NCBI RefSeq assembly: GCF_031755915.1
Contig: NC_083382.1
Location: forward strand, 1,984,001-2,048,000
Length of the DNA stretch: 64,000 nt
Source of the DNA: Ziziphus jujuba
Taxonomy: Eukaryota > Streptophyta > Magnoliopsida > Rosales > Rhamnaceae
Direction: 5' to 3'
Shown here: piece by piece, positions 47,273 to 59,933 of the stretch
Layout: every line of letters begins with the position of its first letter
Position numbering within the stretch: position 1 is the first letter of the stretch
The notes under the pieces: generated by a model
What the model saw: only the letters and a program-made list of their open reading frames with translations
What the model was told of the DNA's origin: nothing
Database searches by the model: none
Translations under genes and position numbers: made by a program

Positions 47273-47751
47273 AGCAAGAGTCGTACCGCCTCCAAGGTTG
47301 GCTAGGAAGAGAGATGGATTAACACCATATTCAAAGAGATACAGATGACCTCCAACAGAAAGGAAACAATCTATGCAGGAAGAGACCACACCATGAAAAC
47401 TTGATTGATCACGGTCACCACATTTTGGACATGTACTATGATCATCTGACCTTGATCTCTCGTCGACCTTGAGGAAAGTGGATCACGTTTTCGTCATCCA
47501 AATATATCGCTGGAGTCATACATATCAGGCACAGTAAGTAAATCCCATGGTGGTGAAGCAAAAGTTCGTGAAGCACAAAGTTAAAATATGTCAGCCATGC
47601 ATTCGAAAGTAATCGAGAAAGAAGAAGAAGATCAACATGGTATTTTGTATCGGCTCGTGTCAATTTGTAGATGTTGATCCCCAGGCTGCAGTTTCTCCTT
47701 CTTGATTTCGTTCAAAAGCACCCTCCAGGTCTTGTTCAAGAGTCCACCCAT
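47273..47751 (-). pseudogene. L8: truncated LRAT-domain gene, L7 type
   Basis: Exon 1 (about 47630-47751) starts with an ATG and MGGLLNKTWRVLL. An extra A in GATCAACATC shifts the frame inside GDHIY, and the donor region is altered. Exon 2 starts near 47509 with [15 protein letters not shown] further frameshift follows within the RGARSDD region. Sequence resembling the cysteine-rich and GGGTTLA parts continues to 47273, where it joins intergenic DNA; the whole nucleophile and membrane half is missing. Confidence 0.85.
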
Positions 47752-49094
47752 CTTAAAAATTATTATTTAAATCTCATTGATCAATTCGTTAATATTTAAT
47801 TTTAATTGCTAAAGATTATAATTATATTTTTAATAGTATTATTTAATTATAAAATATTAATTTTTAACTTTTATATAGTTTTAAACCATAAAAATTAATT
47901 GAAAAATACTAATAAATAAAATTATTTTAATAAATCTTAAAAATTTTAAAAATGATTAATGTAATTTTTCAAATCTAAAAAGTTTAAATATAATTATCTA
48001 AGCTATTAAAAAATGCAAACAAAAACTTATATATATACATATTTACAAATCATTTAATTTATAAGTTATCCATATTTTCATGGACATAAATATGAATACT
48101 CAATGACTAAAACCATCCACTTTATCACATAAACTTATAATGGATGAAAAAACCAAATCAATGGGCTGCAAGCCCAAAAGTCAATTTTTTATTCTTTGTT
48201 GTTATGTATATATTTTTCATTACATGCCCGCAAGATATAAACTATATTATTTATTTTCTCCTTTGGTCTTGCCATTGCCGTCTGCTGATTTATTCTCTCT
48301 CGTTACCATTCGGTTTATTGTCTCACCGCCAATTTTATGACGCCATTGGAAAACAGAAATAATGTGGTTGCTTCCAAAGGCTGCCTAAAATTTTATCCAT
48401 TTATTAACCTTTTTCATGGAAAAAAAACTTAAAAATATATTTAAAGAGTTAAGAGTAATATTTGCCTATTTTAATTTAAAATTATTAAAAAATTTATTGT
48501 CATGTTTCAAAAGTGTATCTTCCTACCTTATTTTATTTTTGTATTTTTTAATGATACCAAAAAGACGAGAGTACATATATATATATATATATATTTGTTT
48601 TGGTAAATAAAGGAGATGGGTCTGGTGCTAACTAACATTTGCACTTGTTATTAGTACCATTCCTATGTCCCTTTATTTATAATTTTTAACCTGAAAGATA
48701 ATTTCCATACATTGCAAACTCCTGTTTAACCTAGTTGTAAAAAATCCTGGTAAAAGAATAAATTTTAAGTGAGTTTTTAGAAGTGTTAAAAGTATTATAG
48801 CATGTAATTTTAAATCATTTTTGTTTAATAAAACTGATTGTTTTTGTCCTTTATATTTATTAATTATTTATTTAAAATATTAATAGAAAAGAATTAACCT
48901 ATTTTTTAGGTTCAGGGTGCCCAAAATCGCAGGACGGGCCATGTTTAGAATAAATACTTGCAAACCATGTCACTACAAAATTTTAAGTTTATATTGTTTA
49001 ATATCCAAAACATCAATATCATTCATTAAAAATAAAATTCAGCCAATGACCCATATAAGTCCTACATAAATCGTAAATTAATCCATGATTTTAC
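47752..49094. other. Intergenic, AT-rich, partly duplicated from 28930-30430
   Basis: No gene is supported. A TA microsatellite lies at about 48577-48595. From 48499 onward it resembles the DNA between L5 and L6. Confidence 0.6.
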
Positions 49095-49592
49095 ATGCTT
49101 TGATTCTCTTTCAGAATATCAAAATCTTGATCCAAGATTCTTGAATTGAGGCACTACCGGAAAAAGACCAAGACGTCTCCAAGTTGGTAATATCTAAAGT
49201 CCAACTTGATAAGCTTTCCGATAATGTGCAGCATCAGCAACAAATCTAAAGTTAGATCGTAGATGAAACAAACCCTAGCTGCCACTCCAATAGGATTTCT
49301 GGTCAGGAATGTAATTATGAAAATGATGATAGCACAAAACACACCAAAGAAAGATGCTATCTTGCCCATTCCTGCGAAGGTTAATAATTCTATTTCTCGA
49401 ACACAACCCTGTTTCGCAATATATTGTAAGGTCTTTGCAATTGTTGTTGAAAAGGCTGGAGGCACCAGTTCTAGAACCATTGTTCAGCTCCCGGCAGGAA
49501 TGGTACATGACAGTTTCGGACCGATTAGTAGAGCCAAGGGTACACGTACCACCTCGAAATTTGGCGATAAAGAAAGCAAGACTAACACCATG
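49095..49592 (-). pseudogene. L9: LRAT-domain exon 2 relic, L6 type
   Basis: It is homologous to L6 from the GVSLAFFIAK region to the C-terminus, but in at least two frames. One frame reads FNNNCKDLTIYCETG, with Cys kept but Glu-Asp-Phe changed; another carries the hydrophobic region (FITFLTRNPIGVAA). Homology ends at about 49592, where unrelated sequence leads into a Gypsy LTR relic, so the VIH region is missing. The orphan exon 1 at 53541 is its likely former partner. Confidence 0.8.
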
Positions 49593-49749
49593 GTTATTAA
49601 TACACTTTCATAATTATTTTGTGAAATTGTGTTTATAATATTTTATGCTCAATATTTATATCTTGATTAAGACATTTTATAATATTATACTGATCATTCA
49701 CTTTATACTTTTTTGTGCATCGGTTTTATAATATTGAATTGAGGCATAA

Positions 49750-50362
49750 GTTTGGATTTTATGAAATTATTTTAAAAAGGAGAACATTTTAAAAAAGTGA
49801 AATGAGAGGTCTTGAAAGAAAATTTTACGGAAATAAATTTTTACTTTCCTATTTATATTATGCCACTCACTGTAATTTCTTTATCTCACGTTTTATTTGT
49901 TTTAAATTCGTTCCCCTAGGTTGAGGCAGTTAGTGGCAATCTACCTCGCGCACCGTTTGTCACTTCGTTCTTTCCACAGCAGCAGCATTATCTATCTTTC
50001 TTTATTTATACTTATCTTTATGGACTTATTTATTATTTATTTATTCTTCTAAACTTTGCAAATACTCTTAGATGCTCTGATCTAAATATTGGACACAGTA
50101 GAGTCCATATTATATATATATATATGTGTGTGTGTGTAGTTATGGCTTGTAATACGATAGGTTGGTTGTAGACCATAGTTGTGAACTTTTATGTTGTTTT
50201 AGTTTTATATTTATATGTTGAGATATTGTTGATAATGCATGTATTTATTTATCCACGTTTTAAGTGAGATTCCATTGTATATCCTCTAGGGATTGTCCAG
50301 TGGGACTTCACTAGGTGGGACCACCGGAAAATCTTGGTAGGGTTTCCGAGGCGGGTTCTGTC
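49750..50362 (+). repeat. Degenerate 3' part of a Gypsy LTR
   Basis: Order and motifs follow the end of the G1 LTR: TTTTAAAAAGGAGAACATTT, then GTTCCCCTAGGTTGAGG, then GGGTTTCCGAGGCGGGTTCTGTCA at the end. Divergence is high. Its left limit, possibly back to 49600, is uncertain. A TG microsatellite is at 50126-50138. Confidence 0.6.
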
Positions 50363-51899
50363 AATATAAGTTTATATTTTTTAGAAAAAAAAATTATTTA
50401 AATGCAATTATGTTGTTTATTTTTTGTATTAAAATTGAATTCAAACATATAATTAATAATATATAAATATTATCAACAACTATATCAAATTCATAATTAA
50501 ATTTATATATTAAAAAAATATAAGGAAATGTATAATTATATATATATATATATATATATATTAAAATATAGGATAAACATAAATATAAATATAAATGTAA
50601 TTTTGATGACAAATCAAAGATGTTTTATAAATTTAAAATTGTTTATCTTGATTATGAAATAATCATATTTATTAAAGCAGCTCTCAATTTGATTTTCAAA
50701 TCAGCTTCATAATTGCCAAAATTATTAATAATTAGGTTGGAAATAGTTTTATCAAATATAAATGTCTCCTAAAATTATGGGAGCATTGATTTTATAGCTC
50801 TGAAATCAATCCCAACTAGCTCTAAGCAATTTCTCCTCCAAAGGGCAGAACCAAGATTTGAGGATGGTGGGGGCTAAAAAGAAAAAATAATAATAATAAT
50901 ATAAATTTTTAAAAATTATAAAAACAGTATAAACTATCAATCAATTCTAATCAAACACCAATACTTACATAATAATTTTAAAAAATAAAAAAATAAAACT
51001 ACAGAGTACCTATACAAATTAGTTTATAGCGGGAAAAAAAAAATTCTTTATAACTTAATTTGCATAAGCAAATTCTTGAAGCAAAATGAAAATTTTAGCC
51101 ATTTGTTTTAAGTTTGGGCACCTAGTAATAAAAATATGGTTTGGATTCAAAATAATTGAATATAAATCTAATAAAATTCTATAAAAGTTTGTTATGAGTA
51201 AAAAATTATATAAATTAAATAATAAAGAGAACTTGTTTAAGTAAAGAAGGTTATATATAATCATAAACAATTAAAAAGATCTTTTGTTTAACAGTAAACA
51301 TAAAGAGAATGAAAGAGATTAAATAATATATTACGTTTCGTTAACAGTTATTGCCTAACATTTATGATGAATATAGATTTTGCTTAAAAAAGAAAGGAGG
51401 ATATTTATTATATAGTGTCAGTAATACTATAAGGATTAAAATGTTCATCAAAATTTAACAAAAAACACATATTAATTTATTATTGATTATTATGTTTATA
51501 CCATTTAAATATTAAATGAATAAGCAAATAAAAAATTAATTAATTAAATATTATTATATTATTTTTTCATATCATTTGATAAATAAATTATGTAAATATT
51601 TTAATATATACAGCATTTTTAATGTACTATTTAAAGAGAATTTAAGTTTTGCTATAAAAAAGTAGGTATATTATAAGTAATTCAAAATTTTAAAGCGTAT
51701 TTGACATTTTCAACCTTCACTATTAACTTATTAAACACGTAGCGTGAGAGCAAAGTGGATAAAACAAATTAAATTTTGAAACTAGACTATAGAATCTGCC
51801 CCTGCCTCCAAAGCAACTGAAAAACGTATATTTTGATCAGATTTTCAATCAAGTATATTTTGCTTTCGGCACTTCTACAGGCGTTTGTGTAATGGCTAC
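50363..51899. other. AT-rich DNA, no gene seen
   Basis: Mainly A/T runs with a TA microsatellite at about 50538-50560. No coding frame or known repeat was recognised. Confidence 0.6.
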
Positions 51900-51919
51900 T
51901 TGTTTATTTCCAGCGTTCA

Positions 51920-52210
51920 ATGTGGAGCTTTCTGTACTTATTGCTTGTGAAATTTGGAGGCAAAGGAATTGACTGGGGCATGGTCAAAGGATTGGTACAG
52001 TTTCACAATTGCTTGATCCCCCTGTGGATATAATAATTTAATGTGGATGGGGTTTTTGAAAGGAAAAAGGATAAGTCGGGAATTGGAGTTATCATCCGAA
52101 GTAGCTGTGGTGAATTGCTAGGACGCCTAGAAGCCTTATCAAGGCCAATTACAAAACAATTCTCCCCTAGCCACTGAATTGATGGCAATGAAAGAAAGGT
52201 TGCAACTTTG
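51920..52210 (+). pseudogene. LINE-type RNase H relic
   Basis: Translation gives CEIWRQRN then a stop, and further on NVDGVFERKKDKSGIGVIIR, SSCGELLGRLEAL and, after a one-base shift, LATELMAMKERLQ. This is the pattern of the plant RNase H-like domain at the 3' end of non-LTR retrotransposons (DGxF, GIGVVIR, G, E-A). It is short, shifted and stopped, so non-functional. Confidence 0.65.
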
Positions 52211-52290
52211 ACGTATTGTGGATTCTATGAGGGTGTATTAATTAAATATATAAAATAATTTACAAAAATTCTATAAAGTTATCTCATGAA

Positions 52291-52329
<39 letters not shown>

Positions 52330-53540
52330 CAAACTCATAATATTTAGAAGAAAAAATTCTCAAAAGAGCAAAAAACGACTGCAGCTGCCCACCTTCTTTT
52401 TTTTCCCTTTTTTTTTTAATTTTTTTTAATTTTTTTTATTTTTTACAGGTCCGCCTTCTTCTTTCTCACCTTTCACTTGAATTTGATTGGCCCCACTCTC
52501 TTCTAACCTCATGACGACTGGCCCCACTCTCTTCTCATCCCATGGCGAAAAACTTGTATCAGACAGTGGTACCAAATCAGCTGTTACCGCTTTAAATGGC
52601 TTAATGCAATATATTAGAAACTTGCCATGTCATTGCCAGCTCATAATTTCAATTGATTTTTCATTTTTCCTTTTGAAAAAGTAAAACTTTTGCAAATCCT
52701 TCTCTTATTCCAAGGAATACTTTGACCTTTCCTTCCATGGCAACCCTTTCTTCGTCTGCAACTCTACAATATGGATCACAAAGCTCCAACCTTTGAAATA
52801 GCTACTCATTCGTGGACTCACCCTTCATCAGTTTTAATCATTCCCAATTTGTGTTTGGGGTTAGTTGGACAGAGTACACGAACAATGCCTGAGATCTGGA
52901 TGCATACATACCTAGATCTTGTATAAGTGTGTCCACTACGATAAAAGTATTCTATCTGCATTCTTCCATGCTCATATGATTTGGATTTGAAATCTATCAT
53001 GGTGGTTCACTTTCTATCTCTAATGCTTCTAGATTGGAGTTTTAAGAGAGAGTTTGAAATCTCCCATGGTGATTCACATTCTTTTGTGACAATATTATTT
53101 TGTCTTAATTATTATGGTTCTTTTTTTTCTTTTTTTCTTTTTTTAATAATAACCTTCAAACTCTTGTTCACAATGGCCATAAAGAAAGAAGAAACCATGC
53201 CATGGAGGAAGAAAAGCTATGCAAAAACGTTTGGGATGGTGAACTGCCTATGACATATGGCAAGTATTTTAACATATAGCATTTAACCAAGTGGTACCAC
53301 CGTCTCATGCAGGATTTTTTTCAGGTCCGTGCCAAACATACTTAGGATCTATACATTTTTTCCCTTCTCTTTTTTTGCCCTCCATATTTTCCTTTACTTT
53401 TGTCTCCTCATCTGTTCCCAAATACCAAACATAGCCTTAATGAATAAAATCAAAACACAATAGTAAAGAATGAATATAATCCATGTTAAATCCCATAATT
53501 TTAATGTAAGAGGAAAGAAATATGGAGATGAAGAAATCAC
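52211..53540. other. No gene seen
   Basis: It holds a TA microsatellite (about 52297-52322), T-rich tracts (52394-52445, 53120-53145) and short unsupported frames. Confidence 0.6.
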
Positions 53541-53652
53541 TGTGATGGGCGTAGATACCCCAGGGGCTGTGTCTCCATGTGTAAATGTGGTCTCCAGGCT
53601 TCAGTTGCCTCGTATGTATCTTGTTCGAAAGCAGTCTCTGGATATTGAACGT
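53541..53652 (-). pseudogene. Lone exon 1 of an LRAT-domain gene, probably once of L9
   Basis: Open segment LLSNKIHTRQLKPGDHIYTW followed by RHSPWGIYAHH. The last exon base before GTGATT is A where the other copies have G, so the joint codon would no longer be Gly and the donor is weaker. The frame upstream opens with TTG rather than ATG. Confidence 0.6.
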
Positions 53653-53893
53653 CAAAAACTTTAGTCAGTAATTTAATTCATTTCATAAACAAAAAGGTAA
53701 ATTTCACTATACTTCTCTCCATTTGAAGAAATGTACATTTGTTTCCTTTTCTTATAGTAGTGCACTGATATATTTTACTCAAAAATGACACTTTTAATCT
53801 TTTAGCTTTATCCATATATTACAAACAAACTCATTTATAACCGAGAGTCACAGTTTTATTCATTTATCGACTAACACATCCTTTTCACAAAAT

Positions 53894-54500
53894 CTATCTA
53901 GGAGAATTATAATTGTTGTTTGAAAACAAGTACTGAAATATTACTCTTTGTAATACTGCCCAGTAGAAAAATATGATGCATGCTAGAGTCAAGACCTCTG
54001 GTGGAGTTTCAGACTGCAGTTGAAGAGTGTCAGAACACATTAGTCTTATTAGCAACTGAAAACTGAAATGAGCCATCAGCAATGCTATAAAGAGGTCAAT
54101 TAAGGATTGAATAGGTCGAAGCCCGAAGCAGTAGAAGATAATTTCTCATCAACATCAGGCAATGTCTGTACTTGATCTACTTTAATAACATTACGACGTA
54201 CTGCGATGTCAGAACCAAATCTATAAAAACAGTATGAGCCAAAACACCTGGCTACCAAACCTGTAGAAGTAGCAGTTGTGAGTTGCTGCAGAAAGAGAAA
54301 GACAGTATGAAAGTAACAGTAAAGAAAAATGCTGTTTGCCAACTTCTGCTGAAATTTATGTTATCTATCACTACAAAGCCTGTTTTGCAATACATCGCAA
54401 AGTCTGCACCATTGTTTATGAAACGATAGTGGTCACCAGAGTCATTGTTATTAATTAGGAGGAAATTAGATGCACGGTTCTGCACAACTTCAGCTTTTAT
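53894..54500 (-). pseudogene. L10: LRAT-domain exon 2, C-terminal part, frameshifted
   Basis: It resembles L11 from the VVQNRAS region onward and includes FINNGADFAMYCKTG (Gly in place of Cys), but it is spread over three frames (near 54252-54500, 54100-54342 and 53894-54082). Upstream of VQNRAS it abuts the 3' end of L11 directly, with no exon 1 and no VIHF part, as expected from unequal exchange between two tandem copies. Confidence 0.85.
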
Positions 54501-54502
54501 TT

Positions 54503-55633
54503 CTACATAAATACTAAGAATAATAATAATAATAATGCTGAAAATATTACTCTTTGTAACGTTGCTGAGTAGAAAAAAATGATCCATGATAGAATCCAGA
54601 CCCCTCGATGAGTCTCAGACCGCAGTTGAAAAGGCTCAGACCACATTAGTACTCTTAATAGCAACAGAATATTGAAATGACTCATCAGCAATACTATGAA
54701 CAAATCAATTGAGGATTGAATAGGTCTGAAGCCCAAAGCAGCAGAAGACAATTTCTCATCAACATCAGGCAATGTGTCTACTTGATCGACTTTAATAACA
54801 TTTGGACGGGCTCCGATATCAGAACCAAATCTATGAATACAGTATAAGCCAAAACATGTAGCTGCCACACCAGTAAAAGTAGCAGATGTGAGTTGCTCCA
54901 GAGAAGGAAAGACAGTGACAGAAACTGCCAAGAAAAATGCTGCAATTTGCCAACTTCGGCTGAAATTTATGTTATCTATCAGTACCAAGCCTGTTTTGCA
55001 ATACATTGCAAAGTCTTTACCATTGTTTATGAAACTGTAGTGGCTACTGGAGTCATTGCTATTAATTAGACGGAAACTGGACGCACGGTTCTGCACAACT
55101 TCAGCTAGATCAGCACGTGCAAGAGTTGTACCTCCTCCGAGTTTGGCGAGGATGAGAGCTGGATTAACACCATATTTAAAGCGATACAGATGATCTCCAC
55201 CAGAAAGGAAACAATCTATGCAGGAAGAGAGCACACCATGAAAACTTGATTGATCATGGTCACTGCATTTTGGACATGTACTATGATGATCGTCTGACCT
55301 TGCTCCTCGTCGACCTTGAGTGAAGTGGATCACGTTTTCTTCATCCAAATATATTCCTGAAGTCATATATATCAGGAAAATTATTAAGTAAATTTCATGG
55401 TGGTGAAGAACTCAAATTCTCGTTCATAAGAAAGGAAAAAGAAAAAAAAAAGTCTGTGAAGCACAAAAGTACTGTCTGGCATAAATTCAAAAGAAATGGA
55501 GACGAAGAGGAAGGTTACCATGGTCTTTTGTATTGGCTTGTGTCTATATGTAGATGTAATCTCCAGGCTTTAGGTTTTTCTTCTTGGTTTCCTTGAGAAG
55601 AACCTTCCACATCTTGTTGCGCAGTTCACTCAT
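54503..55633 (-). pseudogene. L11: LRAT-domain gene, L7 type, stop codon in exon 1
   Basis: Exon 1 is 55519-55633 with an ATG (MSELRNKMWKVLL) and the same 115-bp length as L7. Codon 30, Trp in the IYTW motif, is TAG at 55544-55546, and GDH has become GDY. Exon 2 (54503-55356) is fully open for 284 codons: IYLDEENVIHFTQG, the CPKC block, FINNGKDFAMYCKTG with Gly for Cys, and hydrophobic C-terminal segments. The C-terminus is extended by read-through of a TAA/ATT repeat. Intron 162 bp. Translation from a later Met in exon 2 would lack the first His. Confidence 0.85.
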
Positions 55634-55639
55634 CTTACA

Positions 55640-58286
55640 ACTGGGATATGTTTCTTTCTCTGCTCTTCAAATTTGTGTTTTAGGAAATGGGAAATTGAAT
55701 TCAACCACACTAGAGGTGCAATGCCAATATTGAATACCTTGACAATACCGGGTTTGGACTGTAATGCAGAAAGGATTGGATTGGCTGACAGAAGGGTAAG
55801 TCCATATTTCTATATTCTTAAAGAAATAATGACGACAGCAAATAATAAGGGAAAAGATACTACCTAGTATTGTATGTCAGTAAGTCAGTGTCACTTATCG
55901 CCATCAAATTAGTCAACAAGGGCAACATATGTATATCAATGCTATTGCTAGGAGTATTCTACTTCTCCAACTTATGAGTATACATGTTTATTTAATTTGC
56001 TTTGAATAACCAAAAATCATCTTACAGTAGGACATGTTACTCTCTCTCTGTCGCTCTCTCTCTTTCTCTTTCTATTCTTCAAGGAAATGGGAAATTGAAT
56101 TCAACACCCCTAGAGATGCAATGCCATTATTGAAAACCCTGATTAACAAGTGCATGAGGACAATACGGGGTTTGGACTGTAATGGAGAAAGGATTGGCTG
56201 ACAGAGGGGTAAGTCCTATTATTAAACAAATAGTTATGTCGTGGCATCAAACAATAAGGGAAAAGATGCTGCCCTAGTGCCTATTATTATATGTCAGTCA
56301 GTTGTCCCTTTTCTCCACGAAATTAGTCAACAAGGGCAGCGTGTCACTGATAGGAATTATCCTACTCCTCAAATTTATGAGTGTGAACATACTTATTTTA
56401 CTGTGTATAACCAAAAAAACAAAACAGAGCAGACAGAGAAAGAGATGGCCTAATGTTCATCCAAAAGCTGGGTTATAAAAATAACAATGCTTCCAAATCA
56501 TCTGTCAGTAAGATATTTTGTTTAATTGTGTTGCCTGTTATCGTTTCCTACAAAATTGAAAGTGGCTAGGATCAAGCAGATAAGTTCAAATAAATATATA
56601 AGAATCTTAGAGAGCATAAGTACTTCCCGTAATCGGCAGAGCGAAAAAACACAAAGGAAAAATAGACAAAAACTATCTTTATGTTATGGGACAATTACAT
56701 AAACTTACCTTGTAGTTTTAAAGTTTTTTTTTTTTTTTTAAAATTATCCTTGTTTTTATATATTTTTCAGATACTTCTCTTTTAGTTTTATTTTTCTTTC
56801 AATTTATTATTTTACACAATATATAATAGATAATTTAATAAAAAATTAACAAGTGGAAAGACGAGAATGCCTTTTTAATTAAAAGACAGCATTTTCTATA
56901 TGAAAGACAAATAAAACAGAGGAAGCTCATTGCCAAACAATCACCATTGCCCAAATGTTGTTATATCCATGGCAAACCGACCTCTTCGACTTCTTCATTC
57001 TTCTTTGGATTAAAAAAAGTTGTGGATGACAGCCATTGGTGCAGACTTTAAGCATTGATTGTTGGTGTTTACTTTTTTAAACCCACAGTCACATGCTTAT
57101 ATATGCGTTTAGCAAAGGAGGCCAGGAAAATAAAAGAAACAGTTTAAAAGAAAGAAAACCATGTATAAGAACATTAATAGCAAATAATAAATTTTATATT
57201 CATTACATCAACACACCTGATTTTTTTTTTACCAGATAAGAGATTTGCAAATTTGCAAAGTTTTAAAAACAGGGAGTAACAATTGAATTCCTTGAGTGAG
57301 TCATATGGAACCTTCAATTAATTGAGAGAAAGAAAGTGGCAGAAAAATATTTGGGTTGGATTTCTCATCAAATTTTACATTTATTTATTATTATTATTTA
57401 TCGGTTCTAACAAAAGCATATAAAAAGTTACATTTTGAACTCTTCTCCAATTTTATCTTGACCCTATCCACTTGTTTTCATTCAAAACATATACAAAATT
57501 AAAGTGAAGTAGACTGTGGTAACTTTTTACTAAATCATTGTCATTTTGTCTGGTTAAAAGATAAAAATAACTAGCACATCTATGTTAATAGACTGTTTGA
57601 GAAATCATAAAAGCGACCTTGCATAAAAATGAAGAATAAGAGCTGACTAACGGATGTTTAAAATAAATAAATTTTTTTTTCCAAATGAAGAATATAATAA
57701 GCTATATACCATGACCCAAAAGAATTGTCATTAACATGGTTTAGTAGCAAGAAGAACATGATCATCTATAATTGTATAGAGAAATGGCTCCAGATTAAGC
57801 AAGATTTGGATAAATGCTTCATGTGCTAATTACTAACTTTTGCATTCGACAGCATTGGTTAATACATTATGTATTTATTAATACCATGCATAGTGTAGCT
57901 GGATTATTTTCCACCTCTTTTACCCTTACCGTCTTTCTTGAATTTGATCCAACTTGACAGTACCTATATATGCTCCGCCCCATTTCACATACTTACAAAT
58001 TTAGTTACATCTTTGAGATTACTAATAAGCCAGCAAATACCATAGAACTCAACCCATTTGTGTATCTAATGATGGGACACGGATGTTTAGTCATAGGTTA
58101 TGGATCTTTTTATTTTAAAAAGGAAAAAGTGCACTCCAGTGGAGCATGATTTTTTGGTCAGAACTCCAATGGAGCGGTGATTGCATATACAGCAGTGTCT
58201 CCATTTTTGGATAAGTTGAGAAGGATAGATTTCATTGGCAATTGGACCGTCCCATTAGTTCAAATAAATAACAATTACAATTTCCA
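55640..58286. other. Intergenic upstream of L11, duplicated
   Basis: It is the third copy of the block at 14948-17528. Two internal copies (about 55680-55880 and 56085-56290) share GAAATGGGAAATTGAATTC and AATAAGGGAAAAGAT. No gene is supported. Confidence 0.7.
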
Positions 58287-59056
58287 TCAAAAGGACCCCA
58301 TCCACATATAAGCAACTGTTATAATCAAGTCGAGAAGACAATTTTTACTCCTTATAGCCCGGGGACGTTCAGGAAACCAAAATGTGTTTAGCAAAATAGG
58401 GTAACAAATAAACTTGGGTACGAATGTGAAAAAAAGCTGTCGGGACATAAAAGAAATAAATCTCTCAAAAGCAGCCAGTTCCTGAATTCGAACTCTACGA
58501 GCATCCCTACGATATCCTGTATCAGAAAACAGTCTCCAGATTGAGTAAAGGACATAACCCACAGCTAGCCCACCAACAAAATTATTAATATTAGTTAGCA
58601 GCAATGAATATGGAAATGAAATGATAGCACAAATGGCGGCAAAAACGGATGCTATCTGTCCACTACGGCCGACGGTAATGATCCTTGGCACTAGCAACCC
58701 TGTTTTGCAGTATATTGCAAAGTCTTCACAGTTGTTGTGGAAGAGGTTGTAGGCACCAAAGCCATTCTCCAGGAGGAAATAGGCACGGTGCAGGACAAAT
58801 ACTGGTGGATCCGAGTAGGCAAGAGTACCTGTACCTCCTCGGCTTTTGGCTATAAAGAAATCTAGATCAACACCATAGTCATAGTGGTAGAGTTTGCCGA
58901 CCTTGAGAAAATTACGCATGTTGCAAATCCTCACAGGACCACTGGTTATTTGGTCACCATTGCCCCACCATTGATGGATGGTGGGTGTAATAGGGGCATC
59001 TTCTCGAGTTAGATGGATCACCTTTCTTCTACCCCATCTTTTACCGATATATATTC
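58287..59056 (-). pseudogene. L12 exon 2: LRAT-domain with second His and Cys intact
   Basis: From the acceptor (exon start 59056) it reads IYIGKRWGRRKVIHLTRED and on to FHNNCEDFAIYCKTG, so the second His and the nucleophilic Cys are both present. Hydrophobic stretches (SVFAAICAIISFPYS, and a C-terminal one) follow to a stop at 58287; 256 codons are open. It is the best-preserved copy with an intact nucleophile. Its exon 1 at 59934-60036 has a stop codon at the conserved Trp, so the gene as a whole is broken unless another first exon is used. The 877-bp intron includes poly-T runs and a tandem repeat. Confidence 0.75.
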
Positions 59057-59197
59057 CTGCATACATATGGTCAGCTCAAATTTGGATTTTAACATAAGGA
59101 TTAACATCAATTTTTTTTTTTTTTTTTGGTTTTTTTATCACATTGTTAAAATTGAAAATTTTATTAAAAATATATTTATTAATTGTCAAGTGTCAAT

Positions 59198-59229
<32 letters not shown>

Positions 59230-59812
59230 GGGGAAGTTTGAACCTAGACAGAGAAAAATAAAAAAGTATGGTTTTTGTCAACTCAGCTAATTACATTATT
59301 GTGTCAATCGAGTTATTAAATCTTGATAAAGTTATCAAATTCCAATAGAATTCAATTTTTCCAAAAATAGAATTTTATAATGTCACCTTATCTACATTTG
59401 ATTATTTTTTAAATTTTAAATTTTAACAATTACTATAATTTAAAAACTAACAAAGAAAGACATAATAATATTATTTGTGCTTATGTGATTTTTATTCATA
59501 TAAATATATATATGTATATATATTATATCAATTTCTCATCAAGTTACCTAAATAATTTATTTTTCATCAAAACCTTTTTTATGAGTATTTGGATTTTTTC
59601 AAGAGCGATTTAAAAATGTATTTGAAATTTATATAAATTTAATAAAATATAAACAAACTAATATTTAAATGCAACCTAAACATATTTTTAAATTTTAACT
59701 CTTAAAAAAATTCAAAGGCTAATAAAATAAGTCCTAATGAAAAATTCATAAAAGATGGGTTGGCTATATATATATATATATATAATGTAATTAAGTCCAC
59801 CTCCTATCATTT

Positions 59813-59905
59813 GAGCATATATTTAACAGATAATATACATGATTTTAACATATATTTAACAGATAATATACATGATTTTAACATATTTTTAACAGATAAT
59901 ATCAT
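59813..59905. repeat. Three copies of a 33-bp tandem repeat
   Basis: TTTAACAGATAAT recurs at 59822, 59855 and 59888, a period of 33 bp. It lies in the L12 intron close to exon 1. Confidence 0.85.
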
Positions 59906-59933
59906 GTATAAATAAAAAGACGGAGAAAATCAC

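Noticed and set aside
49600..50362. Considered as a new unique intergenic region
   Set aside because: From about 49750 its motifs follow the order of the Gypsy LTR end, so it is recorded as an LTR relic.
52487..52684. 65-codon plus frame
   Set aside because: No family resemblance, no sister copy and surrounded by simple T tracts.
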